Shown one piece after another: positions 1 to 7,278 of a stretch of 61,625 nt of DNA. The first letter of the stretch is position 1. The number at the start of each line of letters is the position of its first letter. Source of the stretch: CAZCTC01 sp964501335. Its GTDB lineage: Bacteria > Chloroflexota > Anaerolineae > B4-G1 > SLSP01. The stretch lies in the NCBI GenBank assembly GCA_964501335.1, contig CAZCTC010000047.1, positions 1-61,625 on the forward strand, in the 5' to 3' direction. The position numbers and the translations under genes are program-made. The notes below the pieces were generated by a model. That model worked only from the letters and a program-made list of their open reading frames with translations. It was not told the origin of the DNA and did no database searches.

Positions 1-18
1 AAGTAGACAGTAGACAGC

Positions 19-157
19 CTGCGTCGCCTGTGCGGCTCTGGAAAAGGCTATGTTTGGGTGCGCATTCTGATGCGCACCCAAACATAAACAAAAAAACTCT
101 CTCTTCCAATCCAGCGCGGCGTATCTTACCGGGCAAGGACTATTTGCGGGACGTTAC
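19..157 (-). repeat. Composite hairpin repeat, copy 1 (5' leader of the FMN reductase gene)
   Basis: Inverse-orientation copy of the intergenic family. The hairpin has arms 49-65 and 70-86 (TATGTTTGGGTGCGCAT with its exact complement) around the loop TCTG. It is followed by an ACTCTCTC box, the CCAGCGCGGCG block, and the TTGCGGGACGTTA end at 144-156. A degenerate outer terminus (GTCGCCTGTGCGG) lies at 22-34. The GC half of the stem is unlike other copies but still pairs fully. Bases 1-18 are a short AGTAGACAGTAGACAG microsatellite. Confidence 0.8.
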
Positions 158-207
158 AAGGCCCGGCCCTTGCCATAGGGACCTATTTTCAGGACAGAGG
201 ATCTTTT

Positions 208-999
208 ATGCAAATTCTAGCTATCAACGGCAGTCATCGGGGAGAGCGCGGGCATACCGCTTTTTTAATCGAGCGCCTTTTTGAGGGGGCGCGGGCGGCC
301 GGGGCCACCTGCGAGGTGGCGACGCTGGCCAATCTGAAGATCAACCGCTGCCTCAATTGCGACCGTTGTCAGCCGCCGGCGGGAAGTCTGGCCGAGGGGC
401 CGCGTCCACCCTGCGTTTGGGAGACGAAGGACGATGTCCATGCCGTCTTTCAGCAGATGGCCGCCGCAGATCTGGTCATCTATGCCACGCCCATCTATGT
501 TTTCAATATGTCGGGGCTGTTGAAAACCTTTCTCGACCGTTTTTATGGCGTCAGCGCGGCGGCAGATTTGCGGGTGACTCGCGCCGGGTTGATGTTTCAC
601 GAAATTGCCCCGATCCTCAGCAAACCCTTTGTCGATCTGATTTGCTGCGACAATCTGGAAAACGAGACACCCCAGACGGTGCGTTCCTATTTTCGAACCT
701 TTTCGCGTTTTCTCGATGCGCCGCAGGTGGGGGAGCTGGTGCGCAATGCGGGCGTTTTGACCGGCCACGGACATAATCCTGAGGCAGAAGCCCGCTTTCC
801 GAAGATCAAAGAGGTCTATGCGGCTTATGGGCAGGCGGGGCGGGAACTGGCGACGTTGGGACGGATCCGGCCGGCTACCCAGCGGCGGGCCAATCAGGAG
901 ATTTTGCCGGTGCCCTTCTTCGGTCTGTTGAAACAGCTGCCTTTCCGGGCGGTTAAAGCGAAATTCATCGAACAGGCCAATCTGATGCGGAAGCGGTAA
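208..999 (+). CDS. NAD(P)H-dependent FMN reductase / flavodoxin-fold protein
   Basis: 263-residue flavodoxin-fold oxidoreductase. The N-terminus reads MQILAINGSHRGERGHTAFL, matching the phosphate-binding loop of the NADPH-dependent FMN reductase family (GS-x-R-x-G at residues 8-14). A Cys pair-rich stretch CLNCDRC at about residues 48-54 resembles the iron-sulfur flavoprotein/WrbA-like branch, where Cys may bind a cluster or act in redox. The middle segment ATPIYVFNMSGLLKTFLDRF is the second flavin-contact loop of the family. The C-terminal 60 residues are basic and less conserved. It stands alone behind a hairpin repeat, with a weak GAGGA ribosome site. The physiological electron acceptor cannot be told from the sequence. 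Confidence 0.8.
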   Translation: MQILAINGSHRGERGHTAFLIERLFEGARAAGATCEVATLANLKINRCLNCDRCQPPAGSLAEGPRPPCVWETKDDVHAVFQQMAAADLVIYATPIYVFNMSGLLKTFLDRFYGVSAAADLRVTRAGLMFHEIAPILSKPFVDLICCDNLENETPQTVRSYFRTFSRFLDAPQVGELVRNAGVLTGHGHNPEAEARFPKIKEVYAAYGQAGRELATLGRIRPATQRRANQEILPVPFFGLLKQLPFRAVKAKFIEQANLMRKR

Positions 1000-1002
1000 A
1001 TT

Positions 1003-1182
1003 TTTTGATGGTTAGCTTTTTTAGCGTCCCGCAACCGGCACTTTCCAGGTAAAAACGACGCGCTGGATGCTGCGCAAGGAGAGAGTTTTTATTTATGTTT
1101 TGGCGCACTTCAGAAAGTGCGCCAAAACATAGACTTTTTTCTTTCCTGTTTTCCGGGCTGATTGCACAGGGCGAGAAAACAT
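1003..1182 (+). repeat. Composite hairpin repeat, copy 2 (between convergent genes)
   Basis: Forward copy: TTAGCGTCCCGCAACC at 1021, GACGCGCTGGATG at 1057, GAGAGAG before the hairpin, and arms 1094-1110 and 1115-1131 (TATGTTTTGGCGCACTT, loop CAGA). The outer motif GATTGCACAGGGCGAGAAAA follows to 1179. It lies between the stop of the FMN reductase gene and the stop of the minus-strand gene, where the hairpin can end transcription from both sides. Confidence 0.8.
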
Positions 1183-1193
1183 TGTCGCATCGA

Positions 1194-1637
1194 TCAGCCG
1201 GTCGCCAGCACCTCTTTGCTGAACTGCCCCGGTACGGAGCGCATGGCCGAAAGCCGCATCGCAAAGGAATCCAGGTAGGCCAGCGCCTCCTCCCGCGTAT
1301 TCCATTCATAAATGCCGCCGAACTCCCCCGTTTGATCATCGATCAAATAGACTTTGTGCCGAAATCCAGGCATTCCCAAAAAGAAAAGCGTCGTTCCCCA
1401 GGCCATCAACCGGGTCAGAGGTCCCCCGGTCTTTGCCTGAAACCAGACCCGAAAAGTCCCTCCCGGTTCCGAATTCCCTCCCGGCCGGGCAATGACGATC
1501 TCTCGGAAAATACGGTACGAACGCCCGTCTTCCCGCACATAGCACTGCCCACACCGTTCCTTAGGGAATTTCACCCGTCCCGTCACTAATAATTTCAAGC
1601 TGCGCGCAATTACCGGCAAAGGCTGAGTGGATTTCAT
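1194..1637 (-). CDS. Conserved hypothetical protein, possibly a YdhR-like dimeric ferredoxin-fold protein
   Basis: 147 residues. Its ATG overlaps the TGA of the upstream TetR gene (ATGA at 1634-1637), so the two are translationally coupled. The second half (residues about 100-140, with GGIYEWNTREEALAYLDSF) resembles the ferredoxin-fold monooxygenase/YdhR type, where a Gly-Gly-hydrophobic-Tyr-x-W strand precedes a helix with an Ala-Tyr-x-x-S pattern. One cysteine pair (CGQC) near residue 29 is unexplained. As the only partner of a TetR repressor it is a likely repressor target, perhaps a small detoxification enzyme; this is inference. Confidence 0.5.
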   Translation of the reverse strand: MKSTQPLPVIARSLKLLVTGRVKFPKERCGQCYVREDGRSYRIFREIVIARPGGNSEPGGTFRVWFQAKTGGPLTRLMAWGTTLFFLGMPGFRHKVYLIDDQTGEFGGIYEWNTREEALAYLDSFAMRLSAMRSVPGQFSKEVLATG

Positions 1638-2224
1638 TGCTCTCCTTTCAAAATGCCGTAGAGAAAAATGGATTTCACCGCCGTGTAGACCTGCTCGGAG
1701 GTAAGATTGAGATCCTGCAAAAGGGGACTGTCGAGCACATTGACCACCGCTTCCATAAAAAACGCCTGCGCCACCGGCCGGCTGATGGCTTCCCTCAGCC
1801 GCCCCTGCGCCTGGGCCGCTTCGAAAAGTCGATCGAAGATCCGGCTCACCACGGCAATCCGCGTCTCACGGAACTTCGTCCATAGAGCTGGATAGAGCTG
1901 TTGCAATTCTTCTAAACGGGCAGGAAAATCCCCTTTGGGCAAAATCGCCAGTCCGTGACCGATCCGGTCAAGGCTGGATTCGATGATATCAGAATGGGTC
2001 TGGTTTTCCAGATCCACTTCGACTTGCTGGAAGACGGCAACGATGCGCATAAAGACCGCATGAACGAGGGATTCTTTGTCGGCAAAATAACGATAGACTG
2101 TGATGCGGGTGACGCCGGCGTGCATAGCGACTTCATCCACCGAAGTTTTTTTGATGCCTTGAGCAAAAAAGAGCCCCATGGAGGCCAATACAATTCGTTC
2201 TCGAGTTTCATTTTCGTTTTTCAT
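1634..2224 (-). CDS. TetR/AcrR family transcriptional regulator
   Basis: 196 residues with the typical N-terminal helix-turn-helix: RERIVLASMGLFFAQGIKKT, then SVDEVAMHAGVTRITVYRYF and the family's FADKESLV continuation. The rest is the variable ligand-binding, dimerising half. It is a repressor in most relatives. Its start codon overlaps a 9-bp-arm inverted repeat (2224-2251), the natural place for autorepression, and the downstream gene is coupled to it by a 4-base overlap. The ligand is unknown. Confidence 0.9.
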   Translation of the reverse strand: MKNENETRERIVLASMGLFFAQGIKKTSVDEVAMHAGVTRITVYRYFADKESLVHAVFMRIVAVFQQVEVDLENQTHSDIIESSLDRIGHGLAILPKGDFPARLEELQQLYPALWTKFRETRIAVVSRIFDRLFEAAQAQGRLREAISRPVAQAFFMEAVVNVLDSPLLQDLNLTSEQVYTAVKSIFLYGILKGEQ

Positions 2225-2251
2225 GATACAAATATAACATTTTTTGTATCA
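2224..2251. promoter_or_regulatory. Candidate TetR operator (inverted repeat)
   Basis: Arms TGATACAAA (2224-2232) and TTTGTATCA (2243-2251) are exact complements separated by 10 bases. The repeat abuts the start codon of the TetR gene, consistent with autorepression. It is AT-rich in the middle and may also overlap the promoter. Confidence 0.55.
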
Positions 2252-2337
2252 AATGTCAAATGTCTTCCTGTTTTCTTTTTCCCAAACCGGGCATTATTCT
2301 ACCCGTGCGGTCGTTCAGGTAGGAGGGATTAAAAAAC

Positions 2338-2456
2338 AGTTTTAGCTTCCTGCAACCGGTACTTTACTGGTAAAAAGCGACGCACTGAATGGGTAGAGAG
2401 AGTTGTTTTTGTTCATTTTTCGGCGGCTTTCTGAAGCCGCCGAAAAATGGGTTTTC
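2338..2456 (+). repeat. Composite hairpin repeat, copy 3 (divergent intergenic region)
   Basis: Forward, degenerate left module (TTCCTGCAACCGGTAC, GCGACGCACTGAAT) followed by a hairpin with arms 2414-2429 and 2434-2449 (CATTTTTCGGCGGCTT, loop TCTG). It lies between the divergent starts of the TetR gene and the PNPOx-like gene, with the left module facing the TetR start. The remaining bases 2457-2571 show only a run of C/T-rich sequence and the GGAG ribosome site. Confidence 0.75.
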
Positions 2457-2571
2457 CCCTCATATCCCCCTTGCCCCCTTTAAAAAGCCGAACTTCAGGG
2501 CATAGGCTTTTTTCTCCGATTGTGCTAAACTGTGCGAGTAGTTCCTCTAAACTTTCCAGGAGCTTGCATTA

Positions 2572-3042
2572 ATGGAAACTTTGAATTATACAGATCTGGA
2601 AAACGAAGTCCTCGATTTGATGGAACATAACCGGACGATGGTTTTTGCTACCGGCAGCAGTCAACGGGTTACGGCCCGGATGATGAGTGTGATCCATGTT
2701 GGATTGACCGTCTATTTTCAAACCAGTCGGGATTCGATCAAGTATGCGCAGTTGAAAGAAAATCCTCATGTGGCGCTCTGTGCCGCGAATATTCAGGTGG
2801 AGGGGCTGGCTACAGTCGGCAGCCATCCTATGGCGGATGAGAGCACTTTTTTTGCAGATCTCTACCAGAAATACCATCGGGGCTCTTTTATCACTTATTC
2901 TCGTCTGCCCGGCAATGTGGTCGTCGGGGTCGAGCCGACTTTGATCACGCTGTGGAAATATGACGATGCCGGACAACCGTTCCGGGATTATCTCAATGTA
3001 GAGGCCCGTACGGCTTTCCGCGAAATGTATCCGCTGGAATAA
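2572..3042 (+). CDS. Pyridoxamine 5'-phosphate oxidase family protein (split-barrel flavin-binding)
   Basis: 156 residues with the FMN-binding split-barrel pattern: an N-terminal helix ending LMEHNRTMVFATGSSQRVTA, then VYFQTSRDSIKYAQLKENP, where the Ser/Lys-rich turn normally holds FMN or F420 phosphate, then HVALCAANIQVEGLATV. Such small proteins reduce or bind flavin or F420 substrates; the specific substrate is unknown. The start is supported by CAGGAG eight bases upstream. It is monocistronic, between two repeat copies. Confidence 0.8.
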   Translation: METLNYTDLENEVLDLMEHNRTMVFATGSSQRVTARMMSVIHVGLTVYFQTSRDSIKYAQLKENPHVALCAANIQVEGLATVGSHPMADESTFFADLYQKYHRGSFITYSRLPGNVVVGVEPTLITLWKYDDAGQPFRDYLNVEARTAFREMYPLE

Positions 3043-3073
3043 GCAGACAGTAGAGCGCGGATTTTCAGTCCAT

Positions 3074-3276
3074 AAAACGTAGTACGGCATAATTTACTCG
3101 GATTTCACCGCAAAGGCGCCGAGGACGCAGAGAAAAAGTCCATGTTTTGGCGCGCTTTCTGAAGCGCGCCAAAACATAAACAAAAAACTCTCTCCGCCCA
3201 TTCTGTGTGTCGTTTTGAGCGAGACAAAAGCTTTTTGCGGGACGTTAAAAACGGGCTATACAGGTCGAAAACATAT
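3074..3276 (-). repeat. Composite hairpin repeat, copy 4, with a TTCACCGC module
   Basis: Inverse copy. Hairpin arms are 3142-3157 and 3162-3177 (ATGTTTTGGCGCGCTT, loop TCTG), then ACTCTCTC and the TTGCGGGACGTTA end at 3235-3247. Just outside, GGGCTATACAGGTCGAAAAC (3254-3273) is the family's outer terminus in the opposite sense, giving an inverted-repeat end. On the other side the usual outer module is replaced by TTTCACCGCAAAGGCGCCG (about 3103-3121), also seen at 36777-36805. A short TAAAACG/TAAAAACG direct repeat brackets the inner element. Confidence 0.75.
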
Positions 3277-3296
3277 TTCCTGTAAAAGGATACGAG

Positions 3297-3992
3297 ATGA
3301 AAACGATAGGCCTGATCGGTGGGATGAGCTGGGAATCGTCTCTGGAATACTATCGTCTGATCAATGAGGCGGTGAAGGAACGGCTGGGCGGCCTTCATTC
3401 GGCGCAATGCCTGCTCTATTCGGTGGATTTCGGCGAGATCGAACCGTTGCAGAACCGGGGTGAATGGGAAGAGGCGGCCGATCGTCTCTGTCGTGCGGCC
3501 TGTGCTCTGGAGAACGGCGGCGCGGAGTGTGTGGTACTCTGCACCAATACCATGCACAAGGTTGCGGCGGAGATCCAGTCGGCGATCTGGATCCCTTTTT
3601 TGCACATTGCCGATGCGACGGCGGCTCAAATCAAGGCGCAGGGGCTGCGGAAAATTGGATTGCTCGGCACTCGTTTTACGATGGAAGAGGATTTCTATCG
3701 GGGACGGCTGGTGGATCAACATGGGCTGGAGGTTCTGGTCCCGCCGGCGGATGAGCGTGAGCGGGTCCATCGCGTTATTTACGATGAACTCTGTCTGGGG
3801 AAGCTGCTCCCGGAGTCTCGGGCGGCTTTTGTGGGGATTATGGAGCGCCTGGTGGAAGCCGGTGCCGAAGGGATTATTTTAGGCTGTACGGAAATTGGTT
3901 TGCTGGTGGGGCCGGGCGATTCCACAGTGCCGCTTTTTGATACGACCCGGATTCACGCTCTGGCGGCGGTCGATTTTGCATTGAAAGGGTGA
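3297..3992 (+). CDS. Aspartate/glutamate racemase family protein (YgeA-like)
   Basis: 231 residues of the cofactor-independent Asp/Glu racemase fold. It has the N-terminal IGLIGGMSWESSLEYYRLIN typical of YgeA-type racemases and both catalytic cysteines: CTNTMH (about residue 83) and GCTEIG (about residue 196). It should interconvert L- and D-amino acids by two-base proton transfer in the cytoplasm; broad-specificity racemases and aspartate racemases share these motifs. AAAAGGA lies ahead of the ATG. The next gene starts 3 bases after its stop, so the two are co-transcribed. Confidence 0.85.
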   Translation: MKTIGLIGGMSWESSLEYYRLINEAVKERLGGLHSAQCLLYSVDFGEIEPLQNRGEWEEAADRLCRAACALENGGAECVVLCTNTMHKVAAEIQSAIWIPFLHIADATAAQIKAQGLRKIGLLGTRFTMEEDFYRGRLVDQHGLEVLVPPADERERVHRVIYDELCLGKLLPESRAAFVGIMERLVEAGAEGIILGCTEIGLLVGPGDSTVPLFDTTRIHALAAVDFALKG

Positions 3993-3995
3993 AGC

Positions 3996-5108
3996 ATGGA
4001 GAAACTTGGCTTGGTAGATTATGGCCGGGCGCGGGCTGTTTTTCAGCCTCTGGATCACATTCTCGCGGTGACGGCAGTGCTGGATGGGCTTATGCCGGGA
4101 GCGACTGTGTATGTGGATAATCCGGCTGAACCGCGGAGCGCTTTGATTTATTCGCTGCGCCGTTTTTATCTGGCCGGCGATCCGGATAATGCCGCCTTCA
4201 ATGGGGAACTGCGGCGGTTTTTTGAAGATAAGGTCTATCCAGAGGGCCGGGCGACGGATGCCGAGGTGCTGGTGTTGTATTATGCTCCCAACGGTTGGAG
4301 CGAGCATCTGACGGAGATTTTGCCCGAGGAGCATCCCATTGCCGGAGAGCGCCGCTATTTGCGGTTTAAGGGAGCTCCGCGCGAATGGCGTTCTCTTTTG
4401 CCGGTGGGTTTTGAGCTGCGCCGGGTGGATGAAGCGCTGTTGCGCGAACGCGAGCTGGAGGGGATTGAGGATCTGGAAGAGGAGATGTGCTCGGAGCGGG
4501 CCTCGGTGGCCGATTTTCTGGCGCAAAGTTTCGGCGTCTGTCTGGTGCATGAGAAGGCGCTGGTGGGGTGGTGTCTTTCGGAATACAACAGCGGAAACCG
4601 TTGTGAGATCGGTATCGGGACGGCGGCCGATTTCCGGCAGCGGGGATTGGCGACATTGATGACGCTGGCCTTTATCGAAGTGGCGCACGAGAAGGGCGTC
4701 ACGGAGATCGGCTGGCATTGTTATGCCGACAATCAACCTTCCGTGGCGACGGCGCTCAAAGCCGGTTTTGAGGAAGTTCTTTCCTATCCTTCGGCGACCT
4801 GTTTTTTCAATCCGGCGCTGCATGCGGCGATCTGTGGTTATCACGCCGGGCAGAAGGCGCAGGACGATGAGGCGCTGCACTGGTATCAACAGGCCGCAGA
4901 ACAGGGCGGGGCTCCGGTCTGGCTGCATTGGGAGATGGCCTGCGCTTATGCCCGACAGGGGGAGCTGGAGACGGCGCTGGCGGAGCTGCATCGGGCCGTG
5001 GATGATGGGTTTATCCGGCCGGCGCTTTATCAAAATGAAGAGGATCTGGCCGGGGTGCGGGCTTTGTCCGGTTGGCCGGCCTTGATGGAGCGGCTTTCTC
5101 AGGGGTAA
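3996..5108 (+). CDS. GNAT N-acetyltransferase with C-terminal TPR-like helices
   Basis: 370 residues in three parts. Residues 1-135 form an N-terminal segment of unclear fold. Residues about 140-265 are a GNAT domain with the acetyl-CoA loop RQRGLATLMTLAFIEVA and the late W-H-C-Y-A-D-N-Q-P-S motif. Residues 280-370 are paired helices with TPR spacing (AAEQGGAPVWLHWEMACAYA, then ELETALAELHRAVDDGF). It is cytosolic. The tight linkage to an amino-acid racemase suggests that a D-amino acid or a related amine is acetylated, but no residue proves this. It ends before a bidirectional hairpin. Confidence 0.75.
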   Translation: MEKLGLVDYGRARAVFQPLDHILAVTAVLDGLMPGATVYVDNPAEPRSALIYSLRRFYLAGDPDNAAFNGELRRFFEDKVYPEGRATDAEVLVLYYAPNGWSEHLTEILPEEHPIAGERRYLRFKGAPREWRSLLPVGFELRRVDEALLRERELEGIEDLEEEMCSERASVADFLAQSFGVCLVHEKALVGWCLSEYNSGNRCEIGIGTAADFRQRGLATLMTLAFIEVAHEKGVTEIGWHCYADNQPSVATALKAGFEEVLSYPSATCFFNPALHAAICGYHAGQKAQDDEALHWYQQAAEQGGAPVWLHWEMACAYARQGELETALAELHRAVDDGFIRPALYQNEEDLAGVRALSGWPALMERLSQG

Positions 5109-5128
5109 AAGCAACGCCTGGTTTATGT

Positions 5129-5161
5129 TTTGGGCGCGTGGTCGTAGACCACGCGCCCAAA
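5129..5161. terminator. Bidirectional hairpin terminator
   Basis: Perfect 15-bp inverted repeat, arms TTTGGGCGCGTGGTC (5129-5143) and complement (5147-5161), loop GTA. It is between convergent stops at 5108 and 5182. The AT-rich stem base gives a T-run in both directions. The upstream GTTTATG resembles the composite family. Confidence 0.75.
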
Positions 5162-5181
5162 TACGTTTAATAATACCGAAG

Positions 5182-5664
5182 TTATTTCTTCACAACCCAC
5201 ACCATCGTGATTTTGGCCGAAGTGATGGTCAGTGATTGCAGGGTGTAGTTGCTGTCTTGTTGACCGAGCTTTTCCAGGTTTTGGGCGATGATTTTGTTGA
5301 CCGGCTCCAACCAGCTGGCTGTAATCGTAATCTCGTTGAGTTTGACATCGGAGACGGTGGCGGTGATATGCCCGTCATTGACATTCAAATCCAGCCGGAA
5401 GCTGAGCGTGTCGGTTTTATCGCTGTTCGGGCGTTGTTTGGCGCCGCTGACCGTGATAAAGCCGTCGTTCAGGGTTACCGAGACCTCCTGCACTTTGGCG
5501 TCGGCCAGAGCCTCTTCCAGAACGGATTGTAGCTGTTCGGCGGTGATTTCCGTTTCGACTTGCAGATTACCGTCAGGAGCGCGGGTAGCCCGCGCCGTAC
5601 AGCCGACGGTCAACAAGCCGACGGTCAATCCCCACAGCAAAACGATTCGCAACAGTTTGTTCAT
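5182..5664 (-). CDS. Putative lipoprotein of unknown function
   Basis: 160 residues with a clear lipoprotein signal: basic start MNKLLR, hydrophobic core, and a lipobox ending LTVGC (Cys at residue 22). The mature part is rich in beta-strand-like alternation and Thr/Asn (ITAEQLQSVLEEALADAKVQ, then VSVTLNDGFITVSGAK), suggestive of an outer-face binding or scaffold domain, but I do not recognise the family. AGGAGG precedes the ATG. It follows the GNAT and PfpI genes in the same direction. Confidence 0.65.
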   Translation of the reverse strand: MNKLLRIVLLWGLTVGLLTVGCTARATRAPDGNLQVETEITAEQLQSVLEEALADAKVQEVSVTLNDGFITVSGAKQRPNSDKTDTLSFRLDLNVNDGHITATVSDVKLNEITITASWLEPVNKIIAQNLEKLGQQDSNYTLQSLTITSAKITMVWVVKK

Positions 5665-5718
5665 GGTTTGCCTCCTATGGTTTCGAATCCCATTGTCTGG
5701 GCTACGCCGTGGATGATG

Positions 5719-6351
5719 TTACAGGATTTTCCGGCCGGCGGCATCGTAGGCGGCGATGGGAAGAGCGGCGGCCGGCGAGGCGGGGTATTCTTCGGCCAGC
5801 AGAGCCCAGATCAGGGTGTCATATTTCTGGCCGTCGGGATCGTCGATCCGTTTGCGCAGCGTTCCTTCCAGGGTATAACCCAGTTTGCGGGGGACGGCGG
5901 CGCTGCGGACATTGCGGGCATCGCAGCGGATTTCTACATAGTTGACGTGGTCGATTTCAAAGGCCACCCGGGTGAGGGCTGAGGCGACCTCACCGGCCAA
6001 CCCCTGGTTGATTTTGTCGGTGCGAATCCAGTAGCCGATTTCCCGGGCTCCTTCGCCCGGACGGGTGTGCAGGCCGGTGCCGCCGAGGGCTTCGCTTTCC
6101 GTGGGGTCGAAAATCCCGTAGGTGAAATCCTGGCCCAGGTCGAAAACGCCGCGGAAGTGGCGCAGGAGGTTGATTTTGGTTTGCAGGTCGGTGGGTTCTG
6201 CGGCCGCCCAGGGCATCCAGGGGCGCAGGTGTTCGATGCTGCTGTCGATGGCGGCTTTGAGGAGTAGGGCGTCGGCCGGATTCCAGCAGCGGATGACGGT
6301 GCGGGCTGTTTCAATGCGATAAGCGGGACCGGGAATGGTGATGGTGGACAT
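5719..6351 (-). CDS. GNAT N-acetyltransferase, RimJ/RimL type
   Basis: 210 residues. Features of the RimJ/RimL/SpeG branch are visible: an N-terminal ETARTVIRCWNPADALLLKA, the central FTYGIFDPTESEALGGTGLH strand, the acetyl-CoA region EIGYWIRTDKINQGLAGEVA, and the C-terminal NVRSAAVPRKLGYTLEGTLR pattern (N-x-x-S-A...L-G-Y-x-x-E-G). These enzymes acetylate N-terminal amines of ribosomal proteins or small amines; the substrate is open. The gene starts 10 bases after the PfpI gene stops and is probably co-transcribed with it. Confidence 0.85.
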   Translation of the reverse strand: MSTITIPGPAYRIETARTVIRCWNPADALLLKAAIDSSIEHLRPWMPWAAAEPTDLQTKINLLRHFRGVFDLGQDFTYGIFDPTESEALGGTGLHTRPGEGAREIGYWIRTDKINQGLAGEVASALTRVAFEIDHVNYVEIRCDARNVRSAAVPRKLGYTLEGTLRKRIDDPDGQKYDTLIWALLAEEYPASPAAALPIAAYDAAGRKIL

Positions 6352-6361
6352 GGATTGTTCC

Positions 6362-6955
6362 TTAGTTAAAATATTCCATTTGACGGGCGGTGCGGCGGGC
6401 CAGTTCGTCGCCTTCCAGACGCGCGACGAGGTGCAGGCTCATTTCAATACCGGCGGAGATGCCGGCTGAAGTGACGATCCGGCCCTGATCTACCCAGCGA
6501 GCGTCGGCCTGGACGTGGATATCGGGGAAGGCGGTTTGTAGATCATCCAAATCTTCCCAATGGGTGGTGGCGCTTTTTCCCTGAAGCAATCCGGCCTGTG
6601 CCAGCAGAAAGGCGCCCGTGCAGACTGAGGCTGTGATGGCGGCGCTGTTCGCGGTGCGGGCAATCCATTCGATGACGGCGGGTTGGGTCAGTTCTGCCGT
6701 TACTATGCCACCCGGGATGATCAGCAGGTCGATGGTGGGGTGTGTCTGGATGTCGTATTGCGGCAAGACGGTCAGTCCGGCGCGGGCGCGGATGGGGTCC
6801 AGGGAGGCGGCGACGGTGAAGACGTTGAAAAGCGGCGGAGCCTCGGGGGTAAGGCGGGCTTTCATCCGCGAGGCGGTGGTGAAGACTTCAAAGGGCCCGG
6901 CGAAATCCAGAACTTCAACGTTGTGGAACAGGTAGATTCCGACTGTGCAGGTCAA
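6362..6955 (-). CDS. DJ-1/PfpI family protein (isonitrile hydratase-like)
   Basis: 197 residues of the glutamine-amidotransferase-like DJ-1/PfpI fold. The nucleophile elbow is TASVCTGAFLLAQAG (Cys at about residue 116). The N-terminal FHNVEVLDFAGPFEVFTTAS has the conserved acidic Glu/Asp that lowers the Cys pKa. The later stretch RWVDQGRIVTSAGISAGIEM is typical of the isonitrile hydratase/AraC-type amidase branch, and there is no DNA-binding domain. Likely role: small-molecule hydrolysis or hydration or stress response. Confidence 0.85.
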   Translation of the reverse strand: MTCTVGIYLFHNVEVLDFAGPFEVFTTASRMKARLTPEAPPLFNVFTVAASLDPIRARAGLTVLPQYDIQTHPTIDLLIIPGGIVTAELTQPAVIEWIARTANSAAITASVCTGAFLLAQAGLLQGKSATTHWEDLDDLQTAFPDIHVQADARWVDQGRIVTSAGISAGIEMSLHLVARLEGDELARRTARQMEYFN

Positions 6956-7020
6956 TGTGGGCCTCCTGGTGAGTGATCGTTTAAAGTATAACGGAAATTC
7001 TGAATTATACTTAACCAGAG

Positions 7021-7053
7021 TCAGTAGACAGAATAAAGTAGACAGTAGACAGC
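7021..7053. repeat. GTAGACA heptamer microsatellite
   Basis: Several phased copies of GTAGACA between 7021 and 7053 next to composite repeat copy 6. The same word is found at 3-16 and in decayed form at 3042-3055, each time beside a composite repeat. Confidence 0.6.
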
Positions 7054-7062
7054 GGATTTTTG

Positions 7063-7253
7063 ACCTGTGGGGTTCGCCCGAACAAGCAGAAAAAAGCCTA
7101 TGTTTTGGCGCGCTTTCTTAAGCGCGCCAAAACATAAACAAAAAACTCTCTCTTCCCGTCAGCGCGGCGCTTTTTACCGGGAAAGTGCCTGTTGCGGGGC
7201 GCGAAAACTGTTTTTAATCTCCGATAATGAACGGTCGTACGGGTCGACAAACA
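7063..7253 (-). repeat. Composite hairpin repeat, copy 6, with both outer termini
   Basis: Inverse copy in the leader of the alpha/beta hydrolase gene. The outer terminus TTTTTGACCTGTGGGG is at 7063-7078. Hairpin arms are 7099-7115 and 7120-7136 (TATGTTTTGGCGCGCTT, loop TCTT). ACTCTCTC is followed by CAGCGCGGCGC, TTACCGGG and TTGCGGGGCGCG. The opposite terminus is GTACGGGTCGACAAAC (about 7238-7253). It shows most clearly that the family has inverted terminal repeats. Confidence 0.8.
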
Positions 7254-7278
7254 ATAAACCAAAAGATAGGAGCCCACA

